A stretch of DNA of 5,678 nt from Clostridiales bacterium. GTDB taxonomy: Bacteria; Bacillota_A; Clostridia; Christensenellales; CAG-917. The translations under genes and the position numbers were made by a program. A model generated the notes under the pieces. The model did not search any database. It was not told where the DNA came from and worked only from the letters and a program-made list of their open reading frames with translations. Within the stretch, counting starts at the first letter, position 1, and the number at the start of each line of letters is the position of its first letter. The stretch covers positions 1 to 5,678 of the forward strand of contig JAITEJ010000077.1 in the NCBI GenBank assembly GCA_031282095.1, given 5' to 3'. Positions 1 through 5,377 of the stretch are shown here, in pieces.

Positions 1-1113
1 GCGTTTAAAAAATGCGCCGTGACGTCCGTCAATTTGGCAAACGTGCAATACATAGGCGCGAACGCGTTTGGCGGCGCGGCTTTATCGAGCGTCAATCTTT
101 CCGCCGCGATAGAGATAGGAGACAAGGCTTTCGGCAACAGTTTCTTAAAAGAAGCGACCGTTCCGGCAAACAGCGGGCTGCGTTACATCGGCGCGGAGGT
201 TTTCCGCGGTTGCACTGAACTTGATCCATCCGCGGTTTTAAATAACGCCACGCTGTTGGAATATATCGGAGATTACGCCTTTTATAAGGTCGGTTCCGCT
301 TTGGCTTTGCAGCAACAGAGTTTGAATATTCCGGTGACGGTCAAATATATAGGCGAGAGCGCGTTCAGAGACGCGTCGCTTTACGGAGGTCTGAACATCT
401 ACGGCGCGAGAGGAAGCGTTTTGGAGAGTATAGGCGCGCATGCGTTCAGAGGCACCAAAATTGCGGGGCGCGTGTCCGTTCCCTCGACCGTCAAGTCGAT
501 AGGCGACTATGCGTTCGCGGAACTTAAGGGTATTGACGAACTGTTTTTCGCTACAGGAAGCGCGCTTGAGTATATCGGTCACGACGCATTCTATGCATCG
601 GGTATTTCCGGCGACCTCATAATCCCCGATTCGGTTACTTTCATAGGCAATATGGCTTTCGCAAGTTGTACCCGACTGAAAAGCGTCTATATCGGCGCGG
701 GCGTGGTTGAATTGGGAAGCAAGGCGTTCAGTATGGCGGGTATCAGCGAGGTGAACTTTTCCGACAACTCCTCGTTGGATACAATCGGCTCCGAGGCGTT
801 CAAACAGTGCGGCAATCTTCTCAAAATAACGATCCCCGCCACCGTGACCAGAATAGACCGACGAGCTTTCGCCTACGCCCGCGCGCTTACCGAAGTCACC
901 ATGTCCGGGGGCGTCCCTCCCGCGTTGGGTGTCTCTGTTTTTTACGGTACGGAATCTCTCAACGTTATTTATGTTCCGGCGGGAAAAAATGAAAAAGGAT
1001 TTCCGTTTATCAACGTCTATTCCCTTCCGACTCCCACAAACGTACCCGACGGATCTTTTAGGGACGGTATGTCAAGATGGGCTGATTACGTCAATTTGCT
1101 TAAAGTGAAATAA
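1..1113 (+). CDS. BspA-like leucine-rich repeat (LRR_5) protein, 5' end outside window
   Basis: The frame is open from the first base (first residues AFKKCAVTSVNL), so the GTG at 19 is internal and the true start lies upstream. The 370 visible residues are almost wholly LRR_5 (BspA/Treponema type) repeats. I count about twelve copies of the IGxxAF core, for example IGDKAF, IGAEVF, IGDYAF, IGESAF, IGAHAF, IGHDAF, IGNMAF and IGSEAF. They are followed by strand segments such as LIIPDSVTF and ITIPATVTR. Repeat length is irregular (about 22 to 28 residues) and cysteines are few. The last unit (PPALGVSVFYGTESLNVIYVP) is the usual closing segment of such arrays, and about 50 non-repeat residues follow. 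No LPXTG motif, dockerin or membrane anchor is seen at the C-terminus. Family knowledge: these proteins are often surface or secreted and bind proteins or host matrix. Location cannot be judged here because the N-terminus is missing. The family call is secure; the function is unknown. Confidence 0.93.
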   Translation, partial: AFKKCAVTSVNLANVQYIGANAFGGAALSSVNLSAAIEIGDKAFGNSFLKEATVPANSGLRYIGAEVFRGCTELDPSAVLNNATLLEYIGDYAFYKVGSALALQQQSLNIPVTVKYIGESAFRDASLYGGLNIYGARGSVLESIGAHAFRGTKIAGRVSVPSTVKSIGDYAFAELKGIDELFFATGSALEYIGHDAFYASGISGDLIIPDSVTFIGNMAFASCTRLKSVYIGAGVVELGSKAFSMAGISEVNFSDNSSLDTIGSEAFKQCGNLLKITIPATVTRIDRRAFAYARALTEVTMSGGVPPALGVSVFYGTESLNVIYVPAGKNEKGFPFINVYSLPTPTNVPDGSFRDGMSRWADYVNLLKVK

Positions 1114-1115
1114 AT

Positions 1116-1185
1116 GCAAGCGCGGCGCTTGCGTAAACAATTAAGAAACGCGTTAAGCAAAGGTTGCTTGCCGCGTTTCTTCTTT
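1116..1185 (+). terminator. Tandem hairpins, intrinsic terminator of the upstream LRR gene
   Basis: Two hairpins start 2 bases after the stop codon. The first pairs GCAAGCG (1116-1122) with CGCTTGC (1126-1132) around a CGG loop. The second is much stronger: AAGAAACGCG (1143-1152) pairs perfectly with CGCGTTTCTT (1172-1181), and inside it AAGCAA (1155-1160) pairs with TTGCTT (1164-1169). The descending arm runs into TTTCTTCTTT, a broken U-tract. This is a good rho-independent terminator on the plus strand. The second stem is A-rich on one side and T-rich on the other, so it could also work in reverse for any transcript coming from the minus strand. Confidence 0.8.
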
Positions 1186-1204
1186 ATATACAGAAAATAT
1201 TCCG

Positions 1205-1614
1205 CCTAACTTTGAAAATCCCGCAGGCTTTTAGTAATTTTAACGGTTTTATGCGTTCGTATTTAACTCAAATCCTGTAGACCGTCCGAGACTAACCTTG
1301 CCCCCTTAGACCGTTAATAATTTTAATGGGTTTGTGCGTTCGTATTTAACTCAAATCCCGCGGGTCGTCCGACTAACCTTGATCCCTTAGACCGTTCGTA
1401 ATTTTAACGGTTTTGTGCGTTCGTATTTAACTCAAATCCCGCAGGTCGTCCGACTAACCTTGATCCCTTAGACCGTTAATAATTTTAATGGGTTTGTGCG
1501 TTCGTATTTAACTCAAATCCTGTAGACCGTCCGACTAACCTTGATCCCTTAGACCGTTCGTAATTTAACGGTTTTGTGCGTTCGTATTTAACTCAAATCC
1601 CGCGGGTCGTCCGC
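1205..1614. repeat. Tandem array of an 81-bp hairpin-bearing unit
   Basis: The shared block GCGTTCGTATTTAACTCAAA starts at 1253, 1336, 1417, 1498 and 1578, giving steps of 83, 81, 81 and 80. The ACCGTT that opens the hairpin starts at 1310, 1391, 1472 and 1553, exactly 81 apart. The array therefore has about three full units and partial ones at both ends; the upstream edge (1205-1250) is a decayed copy. Two hairpin versions alternate: ACCGTT/AACGGT around a CGTAATTTT-type loop (1391-1411 and 1553-1572), and ACCGTTA/TAATGGGT with one bulge and one wobble (1310-1331 and 1472-1493). Downstream, each unit carries one of three variants: TGTAGACCGTCC, CGCGGGTCGTCC or CGCAGGTCGTCC. Every frame on both strands is stopped at least once per unit, so the array is not coding. 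It fills most of the gap between the two convergent LRR genes, and I see nothing else in 1186-1735 apart from the hairpin at 1713-1738. Function unknown. Confidence 0.92.
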
Positions 1615-1712
1615 GGTCTGCAAATATTATTCTAATAAACATAGATTTCCGAATGAGGTTTGGGATTGCGGATAATTTCATATTTTATTGCGTTTGTATT
1701 AACTTTTTTTCG

Positions 1713-1738
1713 TAACCCGCTCGTAATTTGACGGGTTA
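1713..1738. other. Hairpin overlapping the stop codon of the minus-strand LRR gene
   Basis: TAACCCG (1713-1719) and CGGGTTA (1732-1738) form a perfect 7-bp stem around a 12-nt loop. Bases 1736-1738 are the TAA stop of the minus-strand gene. On the minus strand the hairpin is followed by CGAAAAAAAG, which is A-rich rather than U-rich, so it is not a canonical intrinsic terminator for that gene. Its loop (CTCGTAATTTGA) and the following ATGCGTTC match the hairpin of the 81-bp array, while the stem sequence differs on both arms with pairing kept. It may be an outlying relative of the array unit. Confidence 0.65.
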
Positions 1739-3052
1739 TATGCGTTCAAAATGTATTTTATGCTCACGTGCGTAGGTTTCGGCATATGAATTGGGATTGC
1801 AGCGGATGGTGAAACGGCGCATCCCGGCGAAGGCGTAATCGCCTATATCCGTCACACTGTCGGGTATGGATACGGAGCGCAGCGGACGACAGCCCCAAAA
1901 CGCCTCAGCGCCTATTGAAGTCACGCTGTCCGGTATAAGAAGCGTCAGGAGGGATTTACAGTGCGAGAAAGCAAACCCGCCTATCGAAGTTACTCCGTAG
2001 GGAATGCTCACGGAGGACAGCGACCAACAATGGGAAAAAGCAAAATCTCCTATTTTTTTTACGTTCGAAGGAATTGTCAGAGAGGACAGTTTTTGACAGC
2101 CCCAAAAGGTTTCCGTTTTAATTTCCCGCACTCCGCGCGGAATAGTTATCCATTCAAGGCTTTTACATCCCGAAAACACGCGTTTACCTATGTTTTTTAT
2201 GCTTTCGGGCATGCCTATTTTTTCCAATGCGATACAGCCGTAAAAGGCGTAGTCGCTTATAGATGTTACGTTTTCAGGTATGTTTATTTCTGTTATTGAA
2301 CGGCATCCGGAAAACAAACTGTCGCTTAAAGCCGTCAGCTTAGCCGGCAGTACGGGCGCGAGGAGCGCGGAACACTCCGCAAAGACGCCCGCTCCGAATG
2401 TCTCCAGACAGACCGGGAGTTTTACCGTGCGGAGGTAGCGGCAACGTAAAAACGCCCAGTCTCCTATGTAAAAGACGTTTTCGGGAATAGTTACGGAATT
2501 TAGCGTCAAGCAATAAGAAAACGCTTCCGTACCGACGTAAAGTAAGGACGGCGGAAGCAGAACCTCTTTAAGGGCGACGCAGTTCGCGAAGGTATACGCG
2601 CCTATGTCCGTTACTCCGTAGGGAACCGTGACGTACTCGACGAAGTTTAAATCCCTAAACGTACCTTCCAACTCGGTAACGGGCTTACCGTCTATAAATT
2701 CGGGAACGCTGACCGCCGTGCCGTCGCCCAAATATGCGGTCAGCGCTATGCCGCCGTTTTCCGCAGGTTTATATTCGTACAGCGGTCCGCCGTTGTAATG
2801 CGGACGTTTAATCGCGGCGTCACCCGACACCGACGGCGCTTGGTCAGCGGGATTTTTCGCCGATTCCGCCGGTTTAGCCGGCGTCGTCTTTGCGGCGGAT
2901 TTGACGGACGGCTTTTTTTCGTAAGCATTTTTACGAACCGATTTTGTTTCGTCGGTTTTTTCCGACGCCAAGGCTTTTTCGTCCTTAGCTTTTACGGGGA
3001 AGGGTTTTTCTTTCTTTTTGCTTTTACCGGCTTTGTCAGTGTCCTTTTCCAT
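1736..3052 (-). CDS. BspA-like LRR_5 protein with lysine-rich head, probably cytoplasmic
   Basis: 438 residues. I chose the ATG at 3052 because GGGAGGA (3060-3066) lies 7 nt upstream of it. An in-frame ATG at 3175 would add 41 residues but has only a weak AAGG before it. Residues 1-85 are rich in Lys, Ala, Pro and Ser and look disordered. Residues 100-148 (ALTAYLGDGTAVSVPEFIDG onward) match the usual N-cap of LRR_5 arrays. Residues 150-402 are eleven repeats of exactly 23 residues, pattern IGxxAFxxCxxLxxVxIPxxVTx. Cysteine is at position 9 of all eleven (ANC, SYC, LRC, AEC, SGC, YGC, SGC, WGC, SHC, SHC, WGC). The C-cap is residues 403-438, with NPNSYAETYAREHKI typical of the family. No signal peptide, transmembrane segment or sorting motif is visible. 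A cysteine ladder and a basic, leaderless N-terminus suggest an intracellular protein (inference). Partner and function are unknown. Confidence 0.93.
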   Translation of the reverse strand: MEKDTDKAGKSKKKEKPFPVKAKDEKALASEKTDETKSVRKNAYEKKPSVKSAAKTTPAKPAESAKNPADQAPSVSGDAAIKRPHYNGGPLYEYKPAENGGIALTAYLGDGTAVSVPEFIDGKPVTELEGTFRDLNFVEYVTVPYGVTDIGAYTFANCVALKEVLLPPSLLYVGTEAFSYCLTLNSVTIPENVFYIGDWAFLRCRYLRTVKLPVCLETFGAGVFAECSALLAPVLPAKLTALSDSLFSGCRSITEINIPENVTSISDYAFYGCIALEKIGMPESIKNIGKRVFSGCKSLEWITIPRGVREIKTETFWGCQKLSSLTIPSNVKKIGDFAFSHCWSLSSVSIPYGVTSIGGFAFSHCKSLLTLLIPDSVTSIGAEAFWGCRPLRSVSIPDSVTDIGDYAFAGMRRFTIRCNPNSYAETYAREHKIHFERI

Positions 3053-3059
3053 AACGCAA

Positions 3060-3066
3060 TCCTCCC
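3060..3066 (-). promoter_or_regulatory. Strong Shine-Dalgarno deciding the LRR start at 3052
   Basis: On the minus strand GGGAGGA is followed by TTGCGTT and then ATG, a 7-nt spacing. It is the best ribosome binding site in this region and argues against the longer in-frame start at 3175, which has only AAGG seven to eight bases upstream. Confidence 0.75.
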
Positions 3067-3099
3067 GTTTCGGTTGTTTGTCGCCGCTGTCTTTACCAA

Positions 3100-3114
3100 A
3101 GTCGTCAGTAAAAA
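3100..3114 (-). repeat. Copy 1 of shared 15-mer TTTTTACTGACGACT
   Basis: The minus-strand sequence TTTTTACTGACGACT occurs here and, identically, at 4675-4689. Both copies lie upstream of a minus-strand gene, about 50 bp (LRR) and 110 bp (hydrolase) before the start codon. Neither sits in a recognised binding site. Confidence 0.7.
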
Positions 3115-3296
3115 AACCGTTCCGTAAAGTGAGCGTTTTTTTGCTATGCAATTGATGTTGCGATTTTCTCCCCATTCTCTAACCTTATATTAAGATTAAC
3201 TCACGGGGCATAAGGGATACTGCGTAATTCTCAGAAGGACATCGCATCCGCTTTGTACCGATGCGCCGATACGGAGCGTGTTACGCGCGCTTTATG

Positions 3297-4565
3297 TCAG
3301 TCGAAAAAACTTCCGCGGAAAAAGTCGTATATCTTCTTTTCGTATGCGGGCGGGTCAAGATAATACGCGCTCACATGTTCGGCGTTTTCCACTATGAACC
3401 GCTCCTTCTTTGCGGGACAGGCGTCATATATTTTGTCAAACACCTCCGGCCTTATATATTCGTCGCGGTCGCCGCATATGAACAGACAAGGAAAATCCGC
3501 ATCCTTTATGCCGTCAGACGAATCCGCGTCTTTAAGCCCCCATTTGCCGAAGAAGCGTTTATTGAGAAAGGACATGATCGGCAGCAGCAACCCGGGAAGC
3601 GCGAGCGGGTAGAGCATATCTCTTATCGCGCGATCGTAAACGACGTACGGCACGGTATATCCAGCGTCGAACACCAATCCCCTGACCGATTTCGGATACC
3701 CCAACGAACACGCCATCGCGGCGGCCGCCGCTCCCATAGATACACCGTAAATAAGTATGTCCGTGTTTTCAAAGCCGGCCGCGGCGTATTCCGCCCACGC
3801 CTTTATATCGTAGCGTTCAAGTATGCCCATGCCGCAGTATTTGCCGCCGCTCTCAAAATGAGCGCGCTCCGCTATCATCAGAACATCCGCGCCTTGCGAC
3901 AGAAAAAACGGAATAATCGCGGCGAATTCCCGCGGACCGTGACTGGAAAAGCCGTGCGCGCAGAGGATAAGCTTGCGCGGCTTGACGCCGGAGGACGAAT
4001 TTCCTTTGCCGTCGCCGTATTCCCCGCCTGCGCGCGCCCCGCCGAAAAGGCAAGCTGCAGAATCGAAACCGCATGACGCTTTCCCGCCTTCCGATTTTGC
4101 GCGCGCTCCGTCGGACGAGCCGTTTTCGCCGTCGGAGGAATCCGATTGCGAATCCGCGCCGCCCGCGTTTGAATTTGCCGCGTCCGCGCCGAATTGCGTT
4201 CCGTCAGAGGAGTAAGCGCTGAAGCCGGAAACGTATTTTCCGCTTGAGTGTTCCGCCTCGGATAAACCGCGCTTTACGGCGGCGTTTGAATCCGCACGGT
4301 AGAGCCGGGCGGTCAGCGTAAATCCGTCGAAGGACGTTATGCTGCGGCGTTCAAAAACATAGGCTTCAAGGGCGGTCATTGCCGCTTTTCTCGCGGGGTC
4401 TACGACGTTCCGACGCTGTTCGGACGGGCGCGCCTTAGGTCCCAGTTCGCTGTATTCCGTCCAACAAAGCTTGGTTTTTATAAAGTATACCGCCGCGTAT
4501 ACGTTGAATAAGAGATAAAATACGATCAGCCCCGCCAGTGCGTACGCTATATAGATTGCAATCAT
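3297..4565 (-). CDS. Membrane-anchored alpha/beta hydrolase with low-complexity insert
   Basis: 422 residues. Residues 1-29 form one hydrophobic N-terminal segment (IAIYIAYALAGLIVFYLLF), probably an uncleaved membrane anchor. The alpha/beta hydrolase fold follows: SITSFDGFTLTARLYR at 75-90, the HGF oxyanion region at 204-206, RYDIKAW at 251-257, and the nucleophile elbow G-V-S-M-G with Ser276. GDRDEY gives the acid, Asp368 most likely, and NAEHVSAY gives His397, so the triad is complete. The pattern resembles the YqkD-type or 'serine aminopeptidase S33-like' hydrolases of Bacillota, whose substrates are mostly unknown. Residues 91-195 are a Ser/Gly/Ala/Asp-rich insert between the first strands and the HGF strand. 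Without it the protein would be about 317 residues, a normal length for the family. The ATG at 4565 keeps the membrane segment; its only clear Shine-Dalgarno is AGGA, 10 nt upstream. The gene is divergent from argG. The substrate cannot be deduced. Confidence 0.9.
   Translation of the reverse strand: MIAIYIAYALAGLIVFYLLFNVYAAVYFIKTKLCWTEYSELGPKARPSEQRRNVVDPARKAAMTALEAYVFERRSITSFDGFTLTARLYRADSNAAVKRGLSEAEHSSGKYVSGFSAYSSDGTQFGADAANSNAGGADSQSDSSDGENGSSDGARAKSEGGKASCGFDSAACLFGGARAGGEYGDGKGNSSSGVKPRKLILCAHGFSSHGPREFAAIIPFFLSQGADVLMIAERAHFESGGKYCGMGILERYDIKAWAEYAAAGFENTDILIYGVSMGAAAAAMACSLGYPKSVRGLVFDAGYTVPYVVYDRAIRDMLYPLALPGLLLPIMSFLNKRFFGKWGLKDADSSDGIKDADFPCLFICGDRDEYIRPEVFDKIYDACPAKKERFIVENAEHVSAYYLDPPAYEKKIYDFFRGSFFD
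4009..4295 (-). other. Low-complexity insert coding region within the hydrolase
   Basis: Hydrolase residues 91-186 or so are dominated by Ser, Gly, Ala and Asp, with stretches such as SDSSDGENGSSDG and FGGARAGGEYGDGKG. The DNA here is GC-rich. It sits between beta strands of the core fold, where such enzymes normally have a tight turn or short loop, and the frame is intact on both sides. It is probably a disordered, solvent-exposed loop. Confidence 0.7.
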
Positions 4566-4674
4566 TGCCTTTAAATCCTAAGGTGCGGGCTCTTAATTAT
4601 CTTCTGAAAACAACGGCGCGCCTACAATGTCAAGGTTCACGCCGTCCTTTTAAGCGCGGCGGCGAAGCCGTCCG

Positions 4675-4689
4675 AGTCGTCAGTAAAAA
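4675..4689 (-). repeat. Copy 2 of shared 15-mer TTTTTACTGACGACT
   Basis: This is identical to 3100-3114 on the same strand. It lies in the expected 5' leader of the hydrolase transcript. Directly downstream is a small hairpin, CGGC/GCCG around a GAA loop on the plus strand. A 38-codon minus-strand frame starting at an ATG (4754-4752) reads through it to a TGA near 4640, but I see no ribosome binding site for it. Confidence 0.7.
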
Positions 4690-4735
4690 GATATACGTTT
4701 CCGCGCCGAAAGTCCGATTCCTTTTTTGTTTTTCC

Positions 4736-4771
4736 ACCTACAATACGGCGCATACGCGCGCGTATTTCAAT
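4736..4771 (-). promoter_or_regulatory. 36-bp repeat copy A, promoter-like toward the hydrolase
   Basis: This copy is the same length as 4804-4839 and 32 of 36 bases are identical, counted by eye. On the minus strand it reads TTGAAA (4765-4770), a 17-nt spacer rich in CGCG, then CGTATT (4742-4747). The -35 and spacing are good. The -10 is poor, so this copy may be a weak or decayed promoter. Confidence 0.5.
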
Positions 4772-4803
4772 GTTTTTAAAAACCGCTTCAAATCTCGATC
4801 TTT

Positions 4804-4839
4804 ACCTACAATATAGCACATGCGCGCGCGTATTTCAAT
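4804..4839 (-). promoter_or_regulatory. 36-bp repeat copy B, good sigma-70 promoter toward the hydrolase
   Basis: On the minus strand TTGAAA (4833-4838), a 17-nt spacer and TATATT (4810-4815) form a near-consensus promoter, and TG one base before the -10 adds an extended -10. A start near 4803 would give a leader of about 238 nt before the hydrolase ATG at 4565. The match to copy A, exactly 68 bp away, implies a promoter-sized duplication. Confidence 0.65.
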
Positions 4840-4916
4840 AGCCTGCAAATTATTTATATATATTATTATTATCGGAGGATTATGCGCCTTTAAAGCACGG
4901 AAATGAATAAAACGCT

Positions 4917-4937
4917 AATATTATTAATATTTATGCA
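4917..4937. promoter_or_regulatory. AT-rich palindrome and ARG-box-like site upstream of argG
   Basis: AATATTA (4917-4923) and TAATATT (4925-4931) form a perfect inverted repeat with a 1-base centre. Overlapping it, TTAATATTTATGCA (4924-4937) fits the general ARG-box pattern TGNATWWWWATNCA at all but one position. A TGAAT half-site is nearby at 4904-4908. An ArgR operator would suit argG, but the DNA is very AT-rich and chance matches are likely. Confidence 0.35.
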
Positions 4938-4987
4938 ATATTAGGTGAAAATATTTAAATATTGCGATTTTTTATACATCAAAACGC

Positions 4988-5016
4988 TTGACTTTTGAAT
5001 ATATGGTGCATATAAT
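4988..5016 (+). promoter_or_regulatory. argG promoter (TTGACT-17-TATAAT)
   Basis: TTGACT (4988-4993), a 17-nt spacer and a perfect TATAAT (5011-5016) form the best promoter in the window. The start would be near 5023, leaving a leader of about 355 nt before argG. TATATG-GTG-CATATA (5000-5014) is an inverted repeat lying over the spacer and -10, a good position for a repressor. TGAAT (4996-5000) and GTGCA (5006-5010) resemble ARG-box halves with one extra base between them. Confidence 0.8.
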
Positions 5017-5074
5017 TATGATAAAGTCGCGAGACCTTAAGTAAACCGTTTCAGTTGCGCACGCATTTAACAAA

Positions 5075-5100
5075 AGGGCGGCACAATTACCGCCCTGTTT
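5075..5100 (+). terminator. Leader hairpin, possible attenuator before argG
   Basis: AGGGCGG (5075-5081) pairs perfectly with CCGCCCT (5090-5096) around CACAATTA. AAA (5072-5074) can pair on with TTT (5098-5100) past a bulged G. It lies about 50-75 nt into the predicted argG transcript and about 280 nt before its ATG. The T-run is short (GTTTC), so termination would be weak without help. The AAGGGCGGCAC part recalls the T-box antiterminator, but the required stem I and specifier loop are not there. Confidence 0.5.
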
Positions 5101-5261
5101 CGGCGGCGCGCGTACGTTGTGAATACGGTGGCGCGTCTGCATAAAGTGTCGGAAAATGCGGAACGTTTCTAACGCGCGCGTATGTTTGAGTCCGGCAGTA
5201 CCATAGCGGTTGTTATGTATTTGGTCGGTAAACCCTTTCGGCCGCGCGCGTACGTTTGAAT
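5097..5261. repeat. Three copies of a ~27-bp GCGCGCGTAYG motif, 68-70 bp apart
   Basis: The core GCGCGCGTAYGTTTGAAT occurs at 5106 (one inserted base), 5174 and 5244. Each copy is preceded by a related 9-mer: GTTTCGGCG, GTTTCTAAC or CTTTCGGCC. The copies begin at 5097, 5165 and 5235. The 40 or so bases between copies are not alike. The reverse complement, ATTCAAACGTACGCGCGC, resembles the -35 and spacer part of the 36-bp repeats at 4736 and 4804 (ATTGAAATACGCGCGC), so all five may be one family. Confidence 0.7.
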
Positions 5262-5332
5262 GGAAAGGTTTCGTGTACCTTTTGACGCCCGGAACAAAAT
5301 GCTTTTCCGGCGGGTGTGCGCGCTTAAACGGG

Positions 5333-5347
5333 AGCGGGTAAACCGCT
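5333..5347 (+). other. Small hairpin just upstream of the argG ribosome binding site
   Basis: AGCGG (5333-5337) pairs with CCGCT (5343-5347) around GTAAA, about 20 nt before the Shine-Dalgarno. CGCTTAAAC occurs twice here (5321-5329 and 5344-5352), so the second copy overlaps the 3' arm. It is short and may have no role. Confidence 0.35.
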
Positions 5348-5377
5348 TAAACAAAATTATACTTACGGAGATATATT

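Larger units (their letters stand above)
3053..3296 (-). other. Intergenic region between the hydrolase and LRR genes, with a short open frame
   Basis: This 244-bp stretch separates two minus-strand genes. I see no clear sigma-70 promoter pair and no U-tailed terminator after the hydrolase; CGCATC/GATGCG (3243-3248 and 3260-3265) can pair but has no T-run. A minus-strand frame is open from 3280 to a TAA at 3185-3187. From the ATG at 3247 it encodes 20 residues (MRCPSENYAV to RELILI). It lacks a Shine-Dalgarno, so I do not call it a gene. The TAA overlaps the AAGG in front of the alternative LRR start at 3175, so translational coupling is possible but unproven. The region also carries one copy of a 15-bp sequence found again upstream of the hydrolase. 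Confidence 0.5.
4566..5377. other. 812-bp divergent intergenic region between hydrolase and argG
   Basis: No convincing gene is seen here. From left to right it holds the hydrolase leader with a second copy of the 15-mer (4675-4689) and three CCTACAAT motifs (4621, 4737 and 4805). Next come two 36-bp promoter-like repeats, then an AT-rich block (about 4841-4985) with palindromes. The argG promoter (4988-5016), a leader hairpin (5075-5096) and three copies of a GCGCGCGTAYG-type motif (5097-5261) follow. The open frames across it (for example minus strand 5169-5354 and plus strand 5260-5457, which runs out of frame into argG) lack ribosome binding sites and recognisable domains. I treat them as spurious. 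Confidence 0.75.

Noticed and set aside
1205..1614. CRISPR array
   Set aside because: The units are near identical over their whole 81 bp, with no alternation of short repeats and unique spacers.
3053..3175. N-terminal extension of the minus-strand LRR protein from the ATG at 3175
   Set aside because: The start at 3052 has a much better ribosome binding site, and the extra 41 residues show no signal peptide or domain; the longer form remains possible.
3243..3265. CGCATC/GATGCG hairpin as a terminator after the hydrolase
   Set aside because: Six-bp stem with an 11-nt loop and no T-run on the minus strand.
3261..4076. Long plus-strand open frame opposite the hydrolase
   Set aside because: It lies antisense to a gene with a clear catalytic triad, has no Shine-Dalgarno or recognisable domain, and reads as a basic, low-information shadow frame.
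4628..4633. TTGACA on the minus strand as a -35 for the hydrolase
   Set aside because: The hexamer at the correct distance is TTTTCA, and the nearest TAATTA is 28 nt away, so no matching -10 exists.
5018..5044. Short open frame MIKSRDLK just after the argG promoter, containing one arginine codon, as an arginine leader peptide
   Set aside because: Its ATG (5018-5020) lies before the expected transcription start near 5023, there is no ribosome binding site, and a single Arg codon is too few for classical attenuation.
5070..5100. T-box riboswitch in the argG leader, suggested by AAGGGCGGCAC and a CCGCCCT arm
   Set aside because: No stem I, specifier loop or AG-bulge motif is visible upstream, and the predicted transcript start leaves only about 50 nt before the hairpin.
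5097..5261. CRISPR array with short repeats and about 40-nt spacers
   Set aside because: Only three imperfect copies, repeats differ in sequence and length, no cas gene nearby, and the core is a low-complexity CGCG run.
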